A stretch of DNA of 64,000 nucleotides from an uncultured Anaerolineae bacterium (GTDB lineage: Bacteria > Chloroflexota > Anaerolineae > Promineifilales > Promineifilaceae): contig CAJQMR010000004.1 in assembly GCA_905479495.1 (NCBI GenBank), positions 62,001 to 126,000 of the forward strand, read 5' to 3'. The notes beneath the pieces are model-generated. The model had not been told where the DNA came from and did no database searches. It saw only the letters and a list, made by a program, of their open reading frames with translations. How positions within the stretch are numbered: position 1 is the stretch's first letter; each line of letters starts with the position of its first letter. This document shows, piece after piece, positions 1-7,320 of this stretch. The translations under genes were made by a program, and so were the position numbers.

Positions 1-33
1 GCCGATGAGGGCAATCTGGACGGGTGTTTTCAT
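1..33 (-). CDS. N-terminus of a gene running off the left edge
   Basis: An ATG at 33-31 on the minus strand opens a frame that stays open to the window edge and reads MKTPVQIALIG. A short basic start followed by a hydrophobic beta strand ending in Gly is typical of Rossmann-fold proteins, but eleven residues cannot identify a family. No clear ribosome binding site is visible. It would be the next gene downstream of the peroxiredoxin-like gene on the same strand, beyond the 75-127 palindrome. Confidence 0.35.
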   Translation of the reverse strand, partial: MKTPVQIALIG

Positions 34-74
34 GACGCGTAATTATGGCACACTGTTTCACAGAAATCACAAGT

Positions 75-127
75 GTAGCCGCGGTTTCTTACCGCGTAAT
101 AATTGCGCGGTAAGAAACCGCGGCTAC
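75..127. repeat. Perfect 22-bp inverted repeat
   Basis: Arms 75-96 and 106-127 are exact inverted copies (left arm begins GTAGCCGCGGTTTCTTACCG) around a 9-base spacer. The right arm contains the stop codon of the peroxiredoxin-like gene, so the hairpin would form at the end of that transcript. An imperfect relative lies at 11515-11568. Confidence 0.9.
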
Positions 128-666
128 GAAAAATGGACGGCGTGCAGCAGTTGGTCGATGGACGGCCGATCGACCGGATCGCGGCTGGGGTGGGCCAGGA
201 GAAGACGGCCGTTTCCCCCAACCACAAAATCCCCGCCCAATTGGTGCGTATCGCCGCGATTGCCCAATGTTTGCCGCCCTTGCAGCCTGGCTTTGGCATA
301 ATAAAGCAAACTCCGAGGACTCCAGGCCCGCAGGGCAGAATGCTTCAGTCCATACGCATGGTAGGCTGCCAATTCCTGATCAATCAAGAAAGGAAAGGGG
401 GATTGGGTTTCTTGCAGCCAAACCTTGGACCAATACGCCGTGCCAAAAGAAATCGTGGCGATTTGCACGTTGGCTGCCTTGAACTGTTCGTGATGGGCCA
501 CAACCTGGGCCACATGATCGCGACAGGGAAGTCAGGCCAGGTGGCGCAGGAAGATGAGCAGGGCAGGACGGCCGTTTCCCCACAAAGATGCGAGGGGCAG
601 GGAACGGCCGTCTAAACTCTTCAATGTGACATCTGGCGCAGGTTGACCAGGGCGTAATTTCAGCAT
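124..666 (-). CDS. Peroxiredoxin-like (AhpC/TSA) protein, candidate selenoprotein
   Basis: The frame opens with ATG at 666 after AAGGA at good spacing and runs to TAG at 126-124, 180 residues, interrupted only by TGA at 534-532. The start reads MLKLRPGQPAPDV, a typical AhpC/TSA opening. Around the TGA it reads FLRHLA-U-LPCRDHVAQ, so the TGA (codon 45) sits where family members carry the peroxidatic Cys of a CxxC motif, and Cys48 would be the resolving partner. The rest is thioredoxin-fold and intact. Family knowledge: PRXL2/SelL-type and other Prx-like proteins are known with UxxC or UxxU. The product would reduce peroxides in the cytoplasm. A SECIS-like hairpin follows the TGA. The alternative is a gene broken by a nonsense mutation or a sequencing error. 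Selenocysteine synthesis genes are not in the window. Confidence 0.75.
493..515 (-). promoter_or_regulatory. SECIS-like hairpin after the in-frame TGA
   Basis: On the minus strand the mRNA can fold AUG-(bulged U)-GGCC, loop CAGGUUGU, GGCCCAU. It has a seven-pair stem with one bulged U and a GGU in the loop, about 27 bases after the UGA. A bulged U and an apical GGU are the SelB contacts known from Escherichia coli fdhF. The fold was found by eye; its stability was not computed. Confidence 0.6.
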
Positions 667-764
667 GTGATTTCCTTAAAAAAGCGGAACGCAGCGTTTC
701 GCAGAGAAGAAGAGAAAAAATCTGCGCCCGCAATTTGCGCCAATCGGCAAAATCTGCGGATGAT

Positions 765-1367
765 TTAGTTCAAATGGCGAATGGCCCAAAGCAGCCGCTG
801 CAAAATGGTGATGAGAACCAGCAGCCCCATCAAGCCAAACAGCCAGGCCAAAACACCAGGAAAAAAGATGAAAGCAGAGTAAAAAATAATCGTCTCCGTG
901 CCACCAATGAGGCCAGCAGGCATGGTGATGGAGGTCAATCGGTCAGCGCGTCGCTGGCTGCGCTTTTCTAAAATGGCTGCCAGGTACATCCACGAGGCCC
1001 CATTAACGTAGAAAGTGCAGAGTAAAAAAAGCAGGCTGTAGGTAACGGCCGTTTCCATACGCCCCAACGCCAATCCCACGGGAACGGCCGCATACACCAC
1101 AAAATCAAAAATAATGTCCAAGTAACCGCCAAAATCACTTTGGCTATCCGAAATTCGTGCCACTGCGCCATCTAGCCCATCAAAAATGCGGTTAAGCCAC
1201 CAGAGCAGCACCGCGAGCAGGTAGGCTTGCTGCCAGGCAGCCAACGCGGCTCCCACCCCAGCAACCAGCCCCAGTACCGAGAAAAACCAGGGTGGCACCA
1301 TCTGTAAAGGTTGGGCCATCGGGTTAAAGACCGTGTCCTTAACCAGGCGCATTCGTTCATCAAACAT
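765..1367 (-). CDS. CDP-alcohol phosphatidyltransferase family membrane protein
   Basis: A 200-residue integral membrane protein with the family signature DG-x2-AR-x8-G-x3-D-x3-D in about residues 60-85 (DGAVAR ... GGYLDIIFD). These residues bind the metal and CDP. Enzymes of this family join an alcohol such as glycerol-phosphate, inositol or serine to a CDP-activated lipid; the acceptor cannot be told from sequence. About five hydrophobic helices follow. The ATG at 1367 was chosen because it shares one base with the stop of the upstream DUF457 gene (TGATG), which suggests translational coupling. The longer frame from 1472 would overlap that gene. Confidence 0.85.
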   Translation of the reverse strand: MFDERMRLVKDTVFNPMAQPLQMVPPWFFSVLGLVAGVGAALAAWQQAYLLAVLLWWLNRIFDGLDGAVARISDSQSDFGGYLDIIFDFVVYAAVPVGLALGRMETAVTYSLLFLLCTFYVNGASWMYLAAILEKRSQRRADRLTSITMPAGLIGGTETIIFYSAFIFFPGVLAWLFGLMGLLVLITILQRLLWAIRHLN

Positions 1368-1909
1368 CAATTGGCTCCCTTTGTTCGTTTGTAAAGCAAA
1401 AATCCAATCAGCAGCACATCTAGTAAATGCTCCAATAGGCGAAAAGTGCGGCCCCCGTGTGCTTGGTCCCAATAGCTGATGGGCCCTTTGAAGCGATAGC
1501 GCCAGTTGAGCGGAAAAAGTAGTGCCGGACCATCATCAACATGGGTGAAAATATCTACGGCCGTATGCAATCCACAGCCCACAGCAAACCAAAGTAACCA
1601 ACGCTGCCGCAGCAAAAGCCCCAGCAGCGCCAGCACAAACAGCGGCAGCGGCGCGTGAAGGCTGTTATGCACCGCAATCCACCAGGGATTGTTGAAATAG
1701 AGTTGGTTATACGTCGGGCTGCACCGCGTTTTGTCGGGCAGATGAGGACGGACGTAACGTCGATCCACAACGTAGCCCAGGCTGAGCAGCCCCAAGGGAA
1801 TGTCTGGGGCCATGGAACCGGCCAGCAAACCAGAAGACGCTTCCGGGTCATGGGGAGCGAAGGCTTTTTGGAGAACGGCCGTTAACAAAAAGTGTGAATA
1901 TGTTTGCAT
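1367..1909 (-). CDS. Membrane-bound DUF457/YdjM-like putative metal-dependent hydrolase
   Basis: A 180-residue protein with several hydrophobic segments (about 88-100, 104-120, 158-173). His and Asp residues are placed as in the DUF457/YdjM group: His6, Asp36 in APDIP, His81 and His85, and HTAVDIFTH at 115-123. They could form a metal site at the membrane face. No substrate is known for the family. Translation is coupled to the downstream phosphatidyltransferase by a one-base overlap, so a shared role in membrane lipid chemistry is plausible but is inference only. Confidence 0.75.
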   Translation of the reverse strand: MQTYSHFLLTAVLQKAFAPHDPEASSGLLAGSMAPDIPLGLLSLGYVVDRRYVRPHLPDKTRCSPTYNQLYFNNPWWIAVHNSLHAPLPLFVLALLGLLLRQRWLLWFAVGCGLHTAVDIFTHVDDGPALLFPLNWRYRFKGPISYWDQAHGGRTFRLLEHLLDVLLIGFLLYKRTKGAN

Positions 1910-1911
1910 AG

Positions 1912-3609
1912 CTATCGCTTTTGGAACATTTTTTTGTGCTGCCAGTTGAGCGTCGGCCGAGCGTAGCGCAGCTTCTCCTTGGCCCCGTACAGCAGTAAAT
2001 CCCGCATCGTCAGATTGCCAAAAAAGTGGGCTTTGTACGCCCCCGACCGCATAAATCCCTCGCCCGGCTTGAGCAGGCTGAGGCGAATCTTGTTTTTGGG
2101 CAGGTAGGTTTTGCCATCCAGCAAAGCGACAAACGGATCGGCAATCCAGGAAAGGTTGCGGAAAATTTGGTTGATTTCGCGGACGGTGGCGGCAACGGCC
2201 GTTTCATCATGCGGATCAACTTGCTCAATGAGTGTATCCACCTTGTTAGCCACTTCGTCAAATTCTGGATAGCCACCACCCACCAATTTGAGCGTCACCA
2301 GTTGGTCATAATATCCCTGGCGATCCTGACCCGCTTGCATCGCCTGCGCCCGCATCATGTTCAGCTTCAGCAGCTCGGTGTAAGCGCCCAGCAGCCACAT
2401 CACGCTGTACACCTGCCACAATTTGTAGTTGCCAAACGAGCGGTAGCTGTTGGCAATCAGCTGGTCGGCCGAACAAACAAAGTTGTGGGTCACGGTCTGC
2501 AAATCGGCAAAGGCTGTGGCGGAGTAGTCGCCTGTTTTGTCAGCTTTTAGCAGCTGATGGGCCAGGAGGAAAACGGCCGTTAGCGAACTATACAATCCCT
2601 TCGAATACAGCGGATCGATAAAACCGGCCGCATGCCCCAGCAGCGCCCAGCGATCCCCCACCACCTGCCGCGTGTTATATTGCAAGCGATCGGCCCGCAC
2701 CCAGTCACGCACCGCCTGTGCCCCCTCAAACTGCCTGGCAATGTTAGGAAACTGCGTAATGAAGCTGAAAAATTCTTCTTCCGGCGCGAGATCAGGCCGC
2801 GGCGGATGCTGGCGCGGGTCCAGCAGCAGCCCCACGCTGCACAGCGGATTGGTCGATTCGGCGTGGTTATCGAAGGGAATCACCCACAGCCAGCCGCCTT
2901 CAAACAGGTGGTGCAGCGTGCCCTCGGCCATGGGAAACGGTAAATCGTAAGCAGATTGAGCCTGATTGGCGCGGGCGTGGCCGGGCACGTTGATCATGTG
3001 GGTAAACATGCCGCGTGAGTGCGTTTGCAGATTGAAATCCCGCTCGCCAAACTTTTGCGCCAAAATGGAGCGGAAGCCACCGGCATCCACCACAAATTTG
3101 GCAGTGATGGGGTCCCCTTTGGCGGGGAAAACTTTTACATGGTCGGGATGGAGGGTGACGTCCTGCACTGCCGTATTTTGCCGAACCTGTGCGCCGTAGG
3201 AAACGGCCGTGCTCATCATAAAGTAATCTGTGTCCTGTCGGTACAGGTGCAGCTCGTGGCCGTGCGGCTGCTTGGGAATAATCGCCTGGAGCGTGTGCTG
3301 CGGATTGTGCTGCTGCCCTTTTTCGTGGTGCAAAAAGCCAAAATGGCGCTTGATGCCGTGCGTGGTGCCGGCATATGCCAGAAAATTTTCCGTGCTAAAG
3401 TAGGCCAGTTCCGGCACGTCGTAAAAATGGGCCAGCGCCCGCATCATCTCTGAGGTTTCCAGAATGAGCGATTCACCAATGGCAAAGCGCGGGTGGGACC
3501 TGGCCTCGAAGATGACCACCCGCTGCCCCTGCCGCGCCAAAATCGCCCCCAGCGCACTCCCGGCAATGCCAGAGCCAATAATGGCAATGTCAAAATCAGT
3601 TTGTGTCAT
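1912..3609 (-). CDS. FAD-dependent halogenase-type oxidoreductase
   Basis: A 565-residue flavoprotein. GSGIAG at 12-17 is the FAD Rossmann motif. WLWVIP at 240-245 matches the WxWxIP signature of the flavin-dependent (tryptophan) halogenase family. GDR...GHAAGFIDPLYSKG at about 318-338 is the second FAD motif. The catalytic Lys of true halogenases could not be placed with confidence, so this may be a halogenase-fold oxidoreductase or monooxygenase. The start at 3609 has GAGGAAA at proper spacing; the longer frame to 3735 runs through a dispersed repeat and is not the real start. It ends two bases before the start of the DUF457 gene, so the three genes may form one transcript. Confidence 0.8.
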   Translation of the reverse strand: MTQTDFDIAIIGSGIAGSALGAILARQGQRVVIFEARSHPRFAIGESLILETSEMMRALAHFYDVPELAYFSTENFLAYAGTTHGIKRHFGFLHHEKGQQHNPQHTLQAIIPKQPHGHELHLYRQDTDYFMMSTAVSYGAQVRQNTAVQDVTLHPDHVKVFPAKGDPITAKFVVDAGGFRSILAQKFGERDFNLQTHSRGMFTHMINVPGHARANQAQSAYDLPFPMAEGTLHHLFEGGWLWVIPFDNHAESTNPLCSVGLLLDPRQHPPRPDLAPEEEFFSFITQFPNIARQFEGAQAVRDWVRADRLQYNTRQVVGDRWALLGHAAGFIDPLYSKGLYSSLTAVFLLAHQLLKADKTGDYSATAFADLQTVTHNFVCSADQLIANSYRSFGNYKLWQVYSVMWLLGAYTELLKLNMMRAQAMQAGQDRQGYYDQLVTLKLVGGGYPEFDEVANKVDTLIEQVDPHDETAVAATVREINQIFRNLSWIADPFVALLDGKTYLPKNKIRLSLLKPGEGFMRSGAYKAHFFGNLTMRDLLLYGAKEKLRYARPTLNWQHKKMFQKR

Positions 3610-3639
3610 GCAGATTTCCTCTTCAACGTATAACTCTGA

Positions 3640-3747
3640 CTTGTCATGCTGAACGCAGTGAAGCATCCCTCTGGAGACAATCCAGCGAAAACCATGTCCG
3701 CAAAAGATAAAGTCCGCAGGGATGCTTCGTTTCACTCAGCATGACAA
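3640..3747. repeat. Imperfect inverted repeat, dispersed-element type
   Basis: Left arm 3640-3670 and right arm 3718-3747 share CTTGTCATGCTGA and GAAGCATCCCT, with a 7-base mismatched centre in each arm and about 47 bases between. It fills the gap between the two flavoprotein genes. I recall similar CATGCTGA...GAAGCATCC elements in other genomes, but no search was made. Confidence 0.8.
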
Positions 3748-3755
3748 GCGAACGT

Positions 3756-5270
3756 TTACCGTCGCCAGGCCAGCCATTTTTTGAAAAGGTTGGCCACAAA
3801 CGGCGTCAGGCGGGTGCGGTTCCAAGCATCGGCCGTTTTTTTGATCGCTTCCGCCTGGGTGGGGTACGGATGAATCGTTTGGGCCAACGTACCCAACCCT
3901 TTGCCCGACATCATTGCCGTGGTGATTTCGCTAATCATCTCGCCAGCATGCCGCCCAATGATCGTAGCACCTAAAATCTTGTCCGTCCCTTTTTTCACAT
4001 AAATCTTCACAAAGCCGTCGTCGCCATCGGTGCGACCCCGGTCGGTGTCTTGAATTTGGGTGGTGAAGGTGTTCACCGCCATGCCCTGCTCCTCGGCCTC
4101 ATAATCAAAAAGCCCTACATGAGCCACTTCCGGGTCCGTGTACACCGTCCAGGGAATAATCAGATCGCTGTACTTTTTACGGCCAAAAAAGAAGGCATTT
4201 TGCAGCACGATCCGGGCCGAAGCATCGGCCGTGTGGGTAAACATGGCCGGAATGGCCACATCGCCCGCGCCAAAAATGTCTGGATTGGTTGTTTGCAATC
4301 GGTCGTTGACGGTGAGCCCCTTTTTGCTGTAGGCTACCCCGGCCGCTTCCAAATTGAGCCCGTCCACGTTCGGTTGGCGACCCGCCGCCAGCAAAATCTC
4401 ATCCACTGCCAATTTATGGGAGTCACCATCATATTCAAAATGGATGATTTTCTCGTCACCCACCTTTTCAATTTTCCCAGTTCGACTTTCCAGGTAGAAC
4501 TGCACACCGTCGGCTTCCAGCGCGCCGCGCACCAGGGCGATGCCTTCGGGGTCACGCAAGCCGCCAATGGTGGGCATCAGGTCGAACACACTCACCTGGC
4601 TGCCAAAGCGGGCAAATGCCTGGGCCATCTCTGCCCCAATCGGCCCCGCCCCGATGATGGCCAAACGCTGGGGCAGCTTTGTCAGCTCAAAAACGCCCTC
4701 GTTGGTGATGTAGCCCGTCTCAGCCAGGCCAGGGATAGGAATGAAGGCGGCACGGGAGCCAGTGGCAATGACCGCTTTGCTAAATTCGAGGGAACGGCCG
4801 TTCACCACAAACGTATTTTTCCCCGTAAACTGCCCATCACCCAGATACATATCAATTCCCAGGTCGCGGAAGCGCTGGGCCGAATCGTGGTAGCTGATGT
4901 CGGCGCGAATCCGGCGCATTCGTTCCATGACGGCGGCAAAATCAGCTTCTACTTCGCCGCCAACATGCACGCCCAACTCCGCGGCCCGGCGAATGTCACC
5001 AATGGCTTTGGCCGAGCGCAAAATCGTTTTGGAGGGCACACAGCCCGCATTGAGGCAGTCGCCGCCCAGCAGATGCTTCTCTACCAGGGCCACCTTGCCA
5101 CCCAAACCGGCTGCGCCCACCGCAGCCACCAGGCCAGCCGATCCGCCGCCAATGACCAGGAGATTGTAACGGCCGTTTGGCGTGGGGTTCTGCCAATCAG
5201 CCGGATGGGCATTTTTAACTAAAACTTCATTGTATTCATCAAATGGGGCAACTTTAATTTCTGCAACCAT
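3756..5270 (-). CDS. Mercuric-reductase-like FAD pyridine nucleotide-disulfide oxidoreductase
   Basis: A 504-residue class I flavoprotein disulfide reductase. FAD motif GGGSAG is at 41-46, the redox pair C72LNAGC77 (GDCLNAGCVPSK) follows, then the NAD motif GAGPIGAE, the second FAD site FGAGDVA, and a C-terminal HPYPTQAEA catalytic His-Glu motif. The N-terminal mercury-binding domain and C-terminal vicinal Cys pair of true MerA are absent, so mercury reduction is unlikely and the electron acceptor is unknown. ATG at 5270 follows AGGAG. The gene lies just after a TVP38-type membrane protein on the same strand; that pairing recurs in bacteria and suggests a joint membrane redox role. Confidence 0.9.
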   Translation of the reverse strand: MVAEIKVAPFDEYNEVLVKNAHPADWQNPTPNGRYNLLVIGGGSAGLVAAVGAAGLGGKVALVEKHLLGGDCLNAGCVPSKTILRSAKAIGDIRRAAELGVHVGGEVEADFAAVMERMRRIRADISYHDSAQRFRDLGIDMYLGDGQFTGKNTFVVNGRSLEFSKAVIATGSRAAFIPIPGLAETGYITNEGVFELTKLPQRLAIIGAGPIGAEMAQAFARFGSQVSVFDLMPTIGGLRDPEGIALVRGALEADGVQFYLESRTGKIEKVGDEKIIHFEYDGDSHKLAVDEILLAAGRQPNVDGLNLEAAGVAYSKKGLTVNDRLQTTNPDIFGAGDVAIPAMFTHTADASARIVLQNAFFFGRKKYSDLIIPWTVYTDPEVAHVGLFDYEAEEQGMAVNTFTTQIQDTDRGRTDGDDGFVKIYVKKGTDKILGATIIGRHAGEMISEITTAMMSGKGLGTLAQTIHPYPTQAEAIKKTADAWNRTRLTPFVANLFKKWLAWRR

Positions 5271-5291
5271 GTCGGGAACTCCTAAAACGAT

Positions 5292-5319
5292 GTAGGGCAA
5301 TTTTATAAAATTGCCCTAC
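5292..5319. repeat. Perfect 28-bp palindrome
   Basis: A 14+14 base palindrome with no loop (half-site GTAGGGCAATTTTA). It overlaps the TVP38 stop codon and lies before the downstream flavoprotein gene. A relative differing at the G/T in GTAGGG and at the centre lies at 56404-56431. Confidence 0.9.
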
Positions 5320-6047
5320 GAAGTAGCTTCGCGTTTTTTGATAAAGCGGGAAAGGCCAATGCTGACCAGAATGAGGGCTACAGAAGCGATCAGCGTGATG
5401 GGATTCACCTGCACATCGCCAGCCACCAGTTCGTCCAGCGTGCCAAAGGAGCCGCCCAGCAGCACAATGGAAACGGTGCCAGGAATGGAGCCAACGGCCG
5501 TTGCCAAAATAAACGGCTGCCACTTAATCTTCAAAAAGCCAGCGGCGTAGTTGACCAAATCGTACGGCAAAAAGAGCAGCCGCATGATGAGCACCGTCTC
5601 GAAGCTGTTTTGCCGCAGCCGCTGGGTGTATTGTTGAATGAGACCGCTGTTTTCTTCATTGTCCAGCACGTCCTGGCCAAAATAACGACCGACGCTGTAG
5701 GCTAACAGCGCCGACGCGTTGCTGCCCAGTACAGTCCACAAAATACCAATTGGCCCAAAGAGAAAGCCCCCCAGCAAAGTCAGAATGGTGGCGGGGAAGA
5801 AGAGCAACGGCCGTAACGCATAAACCACAATATAAAAAAGCGGGCCATACAAACTGTTGGTCAAAAAATCTACCAGGGTGTTGAGGCTGTCTGCGAGGGT
5901 CAGATTATTGAGATTGGCATAAAAATAATAACCGCCCACCACAACGATCCAAAATAGCAGCGCCACTAACTTTGCACCATGTTTTTGCCAAAACGAGGCG
6001 GGGGGAGCTTCCATTTGCTTCACTTTTCCTAGTAGATTTTCGTTCAT
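5316..6047 (-). CDS. TVP38/TMEM64 family (SNARE-associated/DedA-like) membrane protein
   Basis: A 243-residue integral membrane protein. A first helix at about 28-48 is followed by the family core, with FFPATILTLLGGFLFGP and a GSNASALLAYSVGR segment that forms the re-entrant region of VTT-domain proteins. A second conserved stretch lies near LPYDLVNYAAG, and a basic C-terminus follows (FIKKREATS). Proteins of this family move lipids or act in membrane homeostasis. It probably forms a two-gene unit with the flavoprotein downstream, 45 bases apart. Confidence 0.85.
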   Translation of the reverse strand: MNENLLGKVKQMEAPPASFWQKHGAKLVALLFWIVVVGGYYFYANLNNLTLADSLNTLVDFLTNSLYGPLFYIVVYALRPLLFFPATILTLLGGFLFGPIGILWTVLGSNASALLAYSVGRYFGQDVLDNEENSGLIQQYTQRLRQNSFETVLIMRLLFLPYDLVNYAAGFLKIKWQPFILATAVGSIPGTVSIVLLGGSFGTLDELVAGDVQVNPITLIASVALILVSIGLSRFIKKREATS

Positions 6048-6163
6048 AAAGTCCAGGGTTCCTTTTTCCCAAGGTGTAAGTATCCATGACAGAGAGCCGT
6101 TGACCGTATAAAATCTTACAAATCAAAGATTACAAAAGCCTAACAAAATGGAGAAACCTACAA

Positions 6164-6667
6164 ATGGCACCTGAGAATGACAACGGCCGTTCCCGTACTT
6201 ACACCTGGCAAGACCCCACCCCTGCAGCCAATGCTGCCCGCCAAAAAGCCGGCCAGGAACTGTTTGCAGCGATGATTGGTGGCTTGCTACCCCAGCCCCC
6301 CATTGCCGACACGCTGGACTTTAGATTAACAGAAACATCAGATGGCGGCGCTGTATTCGAGATTAATTGCTCAGAATTCCATTACAATCCGTTGGGTACT
6401 GTCCACGGTGGTGTTATCGCTACGCTGCTGGATTCGGCCATGAGCTGCGCAGTACATACCCAGCTGCCCGCAGGCAGTGGTTACACCACCATTGAGATGA
6501 AGGTGAATTTTATTCGCCCCATCCTGCAAGACACGGGCCCGCTGCGCTGCATTGGCAGCGTTGTTCATGGCGGGCGGCGCATTGCCACTGCCGAAGGCAA
6601 ACTGGTAGACGCCAACGGCAAGCTCTACGCCCACGGCACCACCACCTGTTTCATTTTTTCGGCTTAG
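6164..6667 (+). CDS. PaaI-type hotdog-fold thioesterase
   Basis: A 167-residue single hotdog domain. TVHGGVIATLLDSAM at about 79-93 holds the HGG motif and the Asp90 that in PaaI-like enzymes activates water to split acyl- or aryl-CoA esters. The first 45 residues form a polar lead rich in Ala and Gln. GGAGAAACC before the ATG is the likely ribosome site. It is the only plus-strand gene in the first 13 kb and lies between two minus-strand blocks. Substrate unknown; phenylacetyl-CoA or medium-chain acyl-CoA release would fit the family. Confidence 0.85.
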   Translation: MAPENDNGRSRTYTWQDPTPAANAARQKAGQELFAAMIGGLLPQPPIADTLDFRLTETSDGGAVFEINCSEFHYNPLGTVHGGVIATLLDSAMSCAVHTQLPAGSGYTTIEMKVNFIRPILQDTGPLRCIGSVVHGGRRIATAEGKLVDANGKLYAHGTTTCFIFSA

Positions 6668-6680
6668 ATGGATGAGTTCC

Positions 6681-6741
6681 AGGACTGGCAGTCCTGACTG
6701 TTTTCGTTCCTGGCCCGTTTAGTTTAAGGACTGCCAGTCCT
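6681..6741. repeat. Two AGGACT-n3-AGTCCT palindromes
   Basis: AGGACTGGCAGTCCT at 6681-6695 and AGGACTGCCAGTCCT at 6727-6741 are each palindromic and inverted relative to one another. They sit where the thioesterase and the hydrogenase protease genes converge, so they may end both transcripts. Confidence 0.7.
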
Positions 6742-7201
6742 CAACCCGAGCAAGTTCAGCCTGAATTTGCTGGCAAATTGCGGGGATGGCTTGCTGTACA
6801 GCATCACTCAGCCCAATCTCCCAATCTACCGATTCGGGCTGGATGGCATACAGAATAATTTCCGGGGGCAGAATGTTTAATGCCTCAGCTAAAGCCAATG
6901 CCTCAGCAAAACCGGCATCATGCAAAGTACCGTTCATGTTTGCCTGCTGTGCCAGCGAAACATCAGTCAATGGAAAACGCCGCCAGGTGCCAGGCTTGGC
7001 CCCAATATTGGCTGCGTCAATCACAATGACGCTGTCATAGCCCTGGAGGATCAGAGCGGTTTCCAGGCCGGGTGTGCCGCCATCGATGAGGGTGATGTGG
7101 GAGGGGAATACGGCCGTTTCCTTCAACCGTTCCAACACCGCACTCCCAACCCCATCATCCCCCCGCAGCGAATTACCCAAAGCCAAAACCAAAATCTTCA
7201 T
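6719..7201 (-). CDS. NiFe hydrogenase maturation endopeptidase (HyaD/HycI type)
   Basis: A 160-residue peptidase of the M52 family. It begins MKILVLALGNSLRGDDGVG; the GN and the Asp of GDDG are the nickel-sensing and cleavage site residues. IDGGTPG and VIDAANIG give the other conserved Asp residues, and DAGFAEAL matches the late His/Asp segment. It trims the C-terminal tail of the hydrogenase large subunit after nickel is inserted. The ATG at 7201 is preferred over GTG at 7207. It lies 119 bases after hydA on the same strand, separated by an inverted repeat, and is its likely partner. Confidence 0.9.
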   Translation of the reverse strand: MKILVLALGNSLRGDDGVGSAVLERLKETAVFPSHITLIDGGTPGLETALILQGYDSVIVIDAANIGAKPGTWRRFPLTDVSLAQQANMNGTLHDAGFAEALALAEALNILPPEIILYAIQPESVDWEIGLSDAVQQAIPAICQQIQAELARVEDWQSLN

Positions 7202-7216
7202 AAACACATTTTTTTA

Positions 7217-7310
7217 ACGCAAAGAACGCAAAGAAGCAGAGGACGCAAAGGAGGTTTGTTTATCTTGCTTTTCTTTATACATCTTTGCCTCTTTGCGTCT
7301 TTGCGTCAAA
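7217..7310. repeat. Inverted repeat of AACGCAAAGAACGCAAAG type
   Basis: The left arm (7217-7250) repeats ACGCAAAG and the right arm (about 7282-7310) repeats CTTTGCGTCTTTGCGT. It separates hydA from its protease gene and could reduce read-through or stabilise the hydA end of the message. Confidence 0.75.
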
Positions 7311-7320
7311 GGTTCACAAT

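Noticed and set aside
75-127. The first inverted repeat as an attachment site
   Set aside because: No integrase or phage gene is nearby and a second copy stands at 11515; it is better read as a dispersed palindrome.
4050-5222. 390-codon plus-strand frame opposite the mercuric-reductase-like gene
   Set aside because: Antisense shadow of a clear flavoprotein; composition is not protein-like.
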